Assembly (NCBI GenBank): GCA_013820865.1
Contig: JACDHU010000046.1
Location: 1 to 9,474 of the forward strand
DNA: 9,474 nt
From: Chloroflexota bacterium
GTDB taxonomy: Bacteria > Chloroflexota > Limnocylindria > QHBO01
Direction: 5' to 3'
In this document: positions 4,800 to 9,474 of the stretch, piece by piece
Position numbering within the stretch: position 1 is the stretch's first letter
Layout of the letters: every line of letters starts with the position of its first letter
The notes under the pieces: generated by a model
The model's database searches: none
What the model was told of the DNA's origin: nothing
What the model saw: the letters and a program-made list of their open reading frames with translations, nothing else
Program-made: the position numbers and the translations under genes

Positions 4800-5539
4800 G
4801 GTAACGCGCCGTGGAGTGCTACGTCGATCATGCGGTCCGTCGCGCTCTTCAGATCGTCGAGGGACACGTAGGTCTCCTCGCTCGTGAGCGTTTCGCTGAG
4901 CACGTCGCTCACGGTGAGAATGCATGCGGCACGTGCCTCGCGACCCTCGGCGCTCGCGCGGCTGGCAAGGTAGAAGAGCGACGCCGCCTCCATCTCGAAT
5001 GCGAGGATGCCGCGCGCCCTCCACTTCGTCACATACTCAGGATCAGGGTTGTAGAGCAGGTCGACTGTCGCGACCGGACCCACGTGAGTGCGCAGGCCCG
5101 AGTCGCGAGCCGCATCGACGAGGGCGCGAGTGAGGTCGAAGTCAGCCACCGGCGCGTACGGGTCGCCAGCAAGATGGGTTCGGGTAGCGCCGTCGACCGG
5201 CGCCGCCGCCGTGGCCACGACCAGGTCACCGGTTCGAATCCCTTCACCTATCCCACCACAGGTTCCGACCCGGACGAGCCGTTGGACGCCCAGGCGGAGA
5301 AGTTCTTCGGCAATGATCGCCATCGAAGGCGATCCCATGCCCGTTGTCTGGACGCTGACCGGCGCGCCCCCGACTGTGCCTGTCCAGCCGAGCATGCCCC
5401 TGTGCGCACTCACCTGGCGGGCGCCGTCAAGGCCGCCGTCGAAACGCTCGGCAATTGCACGCGCCCGCTCAGGATCGCCGGGGAGGAGGACGAGCGGGGC
5501 GTAGTCCTCAGGCTCGCCGCGCAGCACGATCTGCGGCAC
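4790..5539 (-). CDS. Purine-nucleoside/uridine phosphorylase family protein (DeoD/Udp fold)
   Basis: A 249-residue cytoplasmic enzyme that should split a nucleoside with phosphate into free base and ribose-1-phosphate (salvage). In order: LPGDPERA (19-26) and HRGMLG (46-51) for phosphate binding, GMGSPS (67-72), RVGTCGG (90-96), FEMEAA (181-186) for ribose contact by Glu, and TVSD (209-212), whose Asp is the base-protonating residue in hexameric purine-nucleoside phosphorylases. Length fits DeoD/Udp (235-260). The Asp and the RGMLGWTG segment favour a purine substrate, but uridine or MTA use cannot be excluded. I chose the GTG at 5539: it lies 2 nt after the upstream stop, behind GGCGGGAG (5549-5556, 9 nt spacing). 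The alternative ATG at 5590 adds 17 unconvincing residues and a 49-nt overlap. It is last in the minus-strand run and seems functionally unrelated to the glycosylation genes before it. Confidence 0.92.
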   Translation of the reverse strand: MPQIVLRGEPEDYAPLVLLPGDPERARAIAERFDGGLDGARQVSAHRGMLGWTGTVGGAPVSVQTTGMGSPSMAIIAEELLRLGVQRLVRVGTCGGIGEGIRTGDLVVATAAAPVDGATRTHLAGDPYAPVADFDLTRALVDAARDSGLRTHVGPVATVDLLYNPDPEYVTKWRARGILAFEMEAASLFYLASRASAEGREARAACILTVSDVLSETLTSEETYVSLDDLKSATDRMIDVALHGALPVA

Positions 5540-5541
5540 CG

Positions 5542-6978
5542 TCAGGCACTCCCGCCTGGAAACGGCGTGCTGTCGTGTGCCTTCAGCCATGCCCGGGTGC
5601 GCGGCGCGACGTCGGCCGGCGCCACCCCGAGGCGCGCGACGAGGTGCCGCAGGTCTTCGGACGTGTCGACGTCAGGCCACGTCGGGGACATGGCGACGCC
5701 GAACCCGCTCTGCCTGAGCGCCCGGTGGGTACGGTCGAGCGCTCGGTCCGAGCCCATCGGAACCGTGTCGAATGCGAGGCGAACGCGCCGCTGGAACCTA
5801 CGCAACAGGAAGCCCGACACAAGCGGGATCGGCGGGATCGCCCTCCAGCGCAGGCCGACGAGGTGATACCCGCCGTCTTCGGTAGGGCCCAGCACTGCGT
5901 TGGCGTCGTCAAGCTGGCGGAATGCCGCGGCGAGGTGCCCTGGCGGAAGGTCAGGGTTGTCGCCGCTCACCACGAGCGCCCGATCGGTACCCAGTTTGGC
6001 AGCCGTCTCAAAGGCAGTTGCGATCGCGCCGTCAAGGCCCGGTCGGCCCTGCACGACCGAGCGCCAGCCCGGACCGACGAGTGCAGCGACCTCCGCGCGC
6101 TCCGAGGCCCGTGCAACGATCAGCGGGATCGCCCGCAAGTCGGCCGCGGCTACGTGCACCACGGCGGCGGTATCGACGAGTGATGCGCTCCACATCTCTG
6201 CTGCCCCGTCTCCTCCCAGGTGTTGAATGAGCCGCGTCTTCACCTCGCCGGCGCGTGGTGCCTTGGCCACGATGGCTATGATGGGTCGCGGAGCTGTCTC
6301 CGTCCAGGCGGTGCGCACCATGGCGATGGCGGCCAGCCCCGATGCCTGCAGTCGTCCCGCGACCTTGCTCACCCCACCCCGCCGGCGAAGGAACCGCACC
6401 GGCACCTCTCGAATCCGCGCGGAGCGCTCGGTCGCCGCGCGGGAGATGAGCTGGACCGTCCAGCCGTAGCCGACTGCATCCAGGTTCAAGCGCTTGAGGA
6501 ACTCCGAGCGGACCACCTTGAACGGCGGCAGGTCACGAACGCGCCGGCCGGTGCGCAGCGTGATGATTGCCGCCACGAGAACGTTGCCGAGCCGGGCATG
6601 CAACGGCATCGCGCCCGCCTCCGTGTCACGCGGACGTCGCCAACCGAGGACCAGTTCGGCCGTGGGCAGCGCGGCGCGCAGCCGTGGCAGCTCGGACGGG
6701 TCGCACGAGCCGTCGCCGTCCAGAAAGGCGACTGCATGATGCTGGTGCCCTTGCTGCGCAACCTCGGCACCCGTGAGGCAAGCGTGCCCATAGCCGCGCC
6801 GAGCCTCATAGACGACTTTGGCGCCCGCAGTCGCGGCCAACTCGGGAGTTCCGTCGGACGAGCCACCGTCGACCACGTAGACGCAGCACGCCCCGGAAGC
6901 GCGAAGCCCTCGAACGAGATCACCGATGGCCGTTGCCTCATTGAGCGCAGGGATGACGGCCGCCAGCCGGTCATTCAT
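5542..6978 (-). CDS. Fusion: family-2 glycosyltransferase (DPM1-like) + CofC-like DUF2064 transferase domain
   Basis: A 478-residue two-domain protein. Residues 1-228 are a GT-A glycosyltransferase: AAVIPALNEATAIGDLV (6-22), VYVVDGGSSDGTPEL (33-47), RRGYGHACLTG (60-70), FLDGDGSCDP (85-94) with the metal-binding acidic cluster, and a polyprenyl-phosphate-mannose-synthase-like body ending in VPVRFLRRRGGVSKVAG (192-208). Residues 231-478 are DUF2064/TIGR04282: IIAIVAKAPRAGEVKTRL (233-250, the nucleotide-loop signature), ALVVSGDNPDLPP (334-346) and AVLGPTEDGGYHLVGLRW (361-378). DUF2064 is related to CofC/MobA nucleotidyltransferases. The start at 6978 is chosen because the domain begins there; a longer open frame upstream (to 7122) belongs to the overlapping gene. 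It overlaps DUF2079 by 8 nt (ATGAATGA). The likely role is activating or transferring a sugar to a lipid or small acceptor. The acceptor is unknown. Confidence 0.92.
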   Translation of the reverse strand: MNDRLAAVIPALNEATAIGDLVRGLRASGACCVYVVDGGSSDGTPELAATAGAKVVYEARRGYGHACLTGAEVAQQGHQHHAVAFLDGDGSCDPSELPRLRAALPTAELVLGWRRPRDTEAGAMPLHARLGNVLVAAIITLRTGRRVRDLPPFKVVRSEFLKRLNLDAVGYGWTVQLISRAATERSARIREVPVRFLRRRGGVSKVAGRLQASGLAAIAMVRTAWTETAPRPIIAIVAKAPRAGEVKTRLIQHLGGDGAAEMWSASLVDTAAVVHVAAADLRAIPLIVARASERAEVAALVGPGWRSVVQGRPGLDGAIATAFETAAKLGTDRALVVSGDNPDLPPGHLAAAFRQLDDANAVLGPTEDGGYHLVGLRWRAIPPIPLVSGFLLRRFQRRVRLAFDTVPMGSDRALDRTHRALRQSGFGVAMSPTWPDVDTSEDLRHLVARLGVAPADVAPRTRAWLKAHDSTPFPGGSA

Positions 6979-8506
6979 CGATCGGTCCCCACAGCTCGAA
7001 TCGGCCCTCGCGCGCAATCTGGAGTCTGCCGCTCTCCGGCAGCTCGTGCACGTACCCGTTGCGCCGCTCCCACGAAAGGTACCCCGGATCACGAGCCTCT
7101 CGGTCGAGGAGCACCCACGCATCCAAAGCGCCGTTGGGGATCAGCAACAGGTCGGCACGCGAAGCGAGCGGTGGCGCGATGCTGTCGTCGACGATGAGGA
7201 CAACCTCGCCGGGAATCTGCTCCGCGAATCGGAGGAGCTCGTCGTGCGCCGGCGGGCGGTCCCATTGGCTATGCTCAGCGCGCATGGTCGGCGGCAGCCC
7301 GCCCCCGATCCACGCCACGCCAATAGCGGGAACCGCGAGAGCCAGCAGCACCGGAGCCATCGGCCGCCTCCCAACCACGCCGGCACCAACCCGACGGCGG
7401 CTGCGGCGAAATCTACGGGCGGACCATGCCAGCAGGCTCCGGCCGCCAAGCGCCGCGGCCACGAGAATGGGCACCATCGGCAGGAGGGTGTAATGCAGCG
7501 TGAGGCCAGCCTGCGCGACGTTCGCGCTCAATAGGCTTGCGAGCACCGGTGGGAGCGCGAAAAGGAGCCAGGCTGGCCGCAGGAGCGGCAGGGCGGCGGT
7601 TGAAAGAAGCAGCCCGGCAGCGGCCATCCAGCCGGCGCCGTTCGTCAACTGCTCGATGATCCGATCGGCATTCGCCAGCGGGCCGCCGCCCTCGATGATC
7701 CAACTGTAGTACCAGCCAGTCTCGATGCTCGCGCCGCCGCGCAGAAGCGGCATCAACACCCCGAATACGGCCAGCGTCCAGAATATGCCAACGACCATCA
7801 GCAAGAGGCCGGCACTGCGGACCCCGGGCGCGTGGCGGCGTCCGTCCCGGAGCCGGCCGGGGCCGCGCGCCGCGATGAGCGCTCCCACGGCAAGGATCGT
7901 GTAGCCCTGGTCCTCCTTGGCCAGCAGCACCACGCCGGCGAAGGCAAACACGAGCCACGTGCGGCCGCGCAGCCCGGCCCAGCCGGCGAGCAGTGCGAAC
8001 GGCAGGGCGAGCGACTCCGTATGGAAGTCGGCCCGGCCAGCCTCCTGGATGGCGCTCCAGATCGGCAGCGGTGCGGCGATCGCGGCCGCGAGCCACGGCG
8101 CCCAGGGCGACGGCCTGCACGCGGCGCGCAGGAACAGGAACGCGGCAGGTCCAGCGGCCGCAAGCGCGAGAACGTGAAAGAGACTGAGTACACGCGCATC
8201 GGCCCACACCATTTCGACGAGCGCCGGGACCACCAGCAGCGGCGAGAAATGCACACCAAGGAAGCTGCCATCGTTGAAGCTCGAGACGAAGCCGTTGCCC
8301 TCGGACACGTTCCAGACGACCTGCTGGAAGAAGGCCTGGTCATAGGCTCGCGTGGCAAGCCCGTCTGCCCGACGCAACAGCAGAGAGGCGAGCCAACCAA
8401 ATCCGAGTATGGCACCGCTCAAGCTGAGCAGCGTCGGGACTGAGATGGACGGGAGTCTCAGGGTTCGGATAGCTGCACGCGAGCCGGCCAGCGTGGCGTC
8501 CGTCAT
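6971..8506 (-). CDS. DUF2079 polytopic membrane protein (GT-C-like)
   Basis: A 511-residue integral membrane protein of the DUF2079 family, which is thought to resemble GT-C glycosyltransferases; no reaction is established. Hydrophobic segments occur at about 25-45, 88-100, 107-128, 137-150, 166-178, 183-196, 203-213, 231-255, 293-308, 312-330, 340-360 and 385-402, followed by a soluble C-terminal domain (about 405-511). Family landmarks are RAYDQAFFQQVVWN (53-66), FLGVHFSPLL (82-91), GRADFHTESLALPF (157-170) and KEDQGYTI (197-204); the D, HFSP, DFH and KED charged residues in membrane-edge loops are the likely active-site candidates. The ATG at 8506 overlaps the epimerase stop as ATGA and is preferred to a longer Arg/Pro-rich extension reaching 8641. 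Between an epimerase and a lipid-sugar synthase, transfer of a polyprenyl-phosphate sugar at the membrane is a reasonable inference. Confidence 0.9.
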   Translation of the reverse strand: MTDATLAGSRAAIRTLRLPSISVPTLLSLSGAILGFGWLASLLLRRADGLATRAYDQAFFQQVVWNVSEGNGFVSSFNDGSFLGVHFSPLLVVPALVEMVWADARVLSLFHVLALAAAGPAAFLFLRAACRPSPWAPWLAAAIAAPLPIWSAIQEAGRADFHTESLALPFALLAGWAGLRGRTWLVFAFAGVVLLAKEDQGYTILAVGALIAARGPGRLRDGRRHAPGVRSAGLLLMVVGIFWTLAVFGVLMPLLRGGASIETGWYYSWIIEGGGPLANADRIIEQLTNGAGWMAAAGLLLSTAALPLLRPAWLLFALPPVLASLLSANVAQAGLTLHYTLLPMVPILVAAALGGRSLLAWSARRFRRSRRRVGAGVVGRRPMAPVLLALAVPAIGVAWIGGGLPPTMRAEHSQWDRPPAHDELLRFAEQIPGEVVLIVDDSIAPPLASRADLLLIPNGALDAWVLLDREARDPGYLSWERRNGYVHELPESGRLQIAREGRFELWGPIDE

Positions 8507-9474
8507 CTGGCGTCGGCCCGCCGAGGAGCGCTTCGACGCTCCGCGGTCGTTAGGAGAGGCGCTCCGGACGCGAGGAGTCGGTCTCGGATGCCGCGGGCCG
8601 CCCTGCGCACGGCTTCGTGGGCGTCCAGTTGCGGCTCCCACCCCATCGCGCGCAGAGCGTCAGCGGCGAGATCGACCAGAGGCGTGTCGCCCACCCAGCC
8701 TCCACCACCGCGAGCGGCTCCGCTGAAATGCATCTCGACGCCCCCCGCCACGAGCTGGAGCTCATCGATGACCAACTCCGCCACCTGACGTACGCTCAGA
8801 GTGCCCGAGGTGGCGACGTTGAATACCGCGAACGGACGGTCCGGAGCCACCCGCTCGGCGTGAAGGACCCCCTCGATGAGGTCCTCGACATGGATATACG
8901 GCTTCGCCTGCCGACCGTCGCCAAGGATCTCGAGACGCTTGCCCTCGCGGAGGAGCTTGACCACGAAGTCGTGAACCACCCCATGATTTGAGCGTGGGCC
9001 GATGGTGTTCCCGAATCGGAAGGCCAGCACGCGCCAGCTGTAGAGGTGCGCGAAGCCGGACAGAATGGACTCGCCGGCAAGCTTGGCGGCGGCGTAGTGT
9101 GACTCGGGCAGTAACGGTCCGTATGCCTCGCCGGTCGGGAAGCGGAGCGGCGTGCCGTAGACCACCCCGCTCGATGCGTACACCAACCGCCGAACGCCGT
9201 GGCGCCGCATTGCTTCGGCAACATTCCAAGTTCCGTGGATGCAGCCCTCAAGGTCAAGGCGCGGGTCGTCGTATCCGCCAGGGATGTCGGTATTGGCCGC
9301 CAGGTGGACCACCGCCTCGTGCCCGGCCATCACGGCGAGGACACTCGCGAGATCCCGGACGTCGCCTGGCACGAATCGGAGCCTGCCGTCATGCATCTCA
9401 TCGTGGAATGGAGCATCCCAGTCGGGCTCGGCGGTTGAGAGGTCGTCAAGCACGGTAATGCGCTCACCGGCAGA
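8503..9474 (-). CDS. NAD-dependent sugar-nucleotide epimerase/dehydratase (extended SDR), N-terminus cut by right window edge
   Basis: Extended short-chain dehydrogenase/reductase of the UDP-glucose 4-epimerase type, supplying a modified nucleotide sugar. The frame is open to the last base, so 323 C-terminal residues are visible and the first strand with the GxxGxxG NAD loop lies outside; the GTG at 9453 is internal, since ERITVLDDLST continues the expected second strand. Visible landmarks (numbering from the window edge) are GDVRD (37-41), VVHLAAN (55-61), VYASSGVVYG (98-107), the catalytic Tyr-Lys of YAAAK (127-131), FRFGNTIGPR (152-161) and ILGDGRQAKPYIHVEDLIEG (183-202), which closes the sugar site. 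The tail after about 290 is Arg/Ala-rich and unlike the family. It is upstream of DUF2079 in a 4-nt ATGA overlap, so it is probably the first visible gene of the glycan run. Epimerase versus dehydratase or decarboxylase cannot be settled. Confidence 0.93.
   Translation of the reverse strand, partial: SAGERITVLDDLSTAEPDWDAPFHDEMHDGRLRFVPGDVRDLASVLAVMAGHEAVVHLAANTDIPGGYDDPRLDLEGCIHGTWNVAEAMRRHGVRRLVYASSGVVYGTPLRFPTGEAYGPLLPESHYAAAKLAGESILSGFAHLYSWRVLAFRFGNTIGPRSNHGVVHDFVVKLLREGKRLEILGDGRQAKPYIHVEDLIEGVLHAERVAPDRPFAVFNVATSGTLSVRQVAELVIDELQLVAGGVEMHFSGAARGGGGWVGDTPLVDLAADALRAMGWEPQLDAHEAVRRAARGIRDRLLASGAPLLTTAERRSAPRRADAR

Noticed and set aside
4811..5866. 351-codon plus-strand open frame
   Set aside because: Antisense to the nucleoside phosphorylase and to the DUF2064 domain, both of which have clear motifs; composition (Arg, Ala, His) is that of a shadow frame.
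6979..7122. 48-codon N-terminal extension of the glycosyltransferase fusion
   Set aside because: It lies wholly within the DUF2079 gene, is Arg/Ser/Cys-rich, and the glycosyltransferase fold starts right at the ATG at 6978.
6220..7197. 325-codon plus-strand open frame
   Set aside because: Antisense to the glycosyltransferase domain and the DUF2079 C-terminus; no recognisable motif.
8507..8641. 45-codon N-terminal extension of the DUF2079 protein
   Set aside because: Arg/Pro-rich, inside the epimerase gene, and followed by an ATG that forms a normal ATGA overlap.
1..9474. CRISPR array, prophage, toxin-antitoxin pair, tRNA or rRNA
   Set aside because: No regularly spaced direct repeats, phage or integrase genes, small paired toxin-like genes, or tRNA/rRNA-like sequences were found on reading both strands.

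Overview
This is a high-GC window with densely packed, mostly overlapping genes, and at least two of its enzymes belong to families that depend on the deazaflavin cofactor F420. High GC, 4-base ATGA gene overlaps, F420 enzymes and several TANNNT boxes exactly 7 nt before an ATG fit a Chloroflexota (Limnocylindria/Ellin6529-like) or actinobacterial genome. This assignment is an inference, because no rRNA or other marker gene is present. I found no mobile element, CRISPR array, tRNA or rRNA.

Layout. Bases 1-1580 (minus strand) hold a GNAT acetyltransferase followed by the N-terminal half of an aldehyde dehydrogenase that runs off the left edge; the two share ATGA. Bases 1581-1886 are a divergent intergenic region with a small dyad next to the acetyltransferase and a large imperfect inverted repeat (two 47-nt arms) next to the following gene. 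Bases 1887-2876 (plus) encode an F420-dependent luciferase-like oxidoreductase of the glucose-6-phosphate-dehydrogenase type. Bases 2877-3176 carry no intact gene but hold hairpins and what looks like the tail of a dead VOC/glyoxalase gene. Bases 3177-4769 (plus) are a tight three-gene run: a RimJ/RimL-like acetyltransferase, an Rv0121-type F420-dependent split-barrel oxidoreductase, and the biotin transporter subunit BioY.

BioY converges on a four-gene minus-strand run covering 4790-9474. In transcription order this is a sugar-nucleotide epimerase/dehydratase (cut by the right edge), a DUF2079 polytopic membrane protein, a fusion of a family-2 glycosyltransferase with a CofC-like DUF2064 domain, and a nucleoside phosphorylase. 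The first two junctions overlap by 4 and 8 nt. The third has a 2-nt gap if the better-supported GTG start of the phosphorylase is used. The first three proteins look like a small glycan or polyprenyl-glycolipid module: nucleotide-sugar conversion, sugar transfer to a lipid carrier, and a membrane GT-C-like protein. The phosphorylase belongs to nucleoside salvage and may simply be co-transcribed.

Most of the window is ordinary housekeeping or accessory metabolism. The points most worth checking are the glycosyltransferase-DUF2064 fusion, the large inverted repeat with three GTTGCACC copies, the repeated leaderless-promoter geometry, and the VOC gene remnant.
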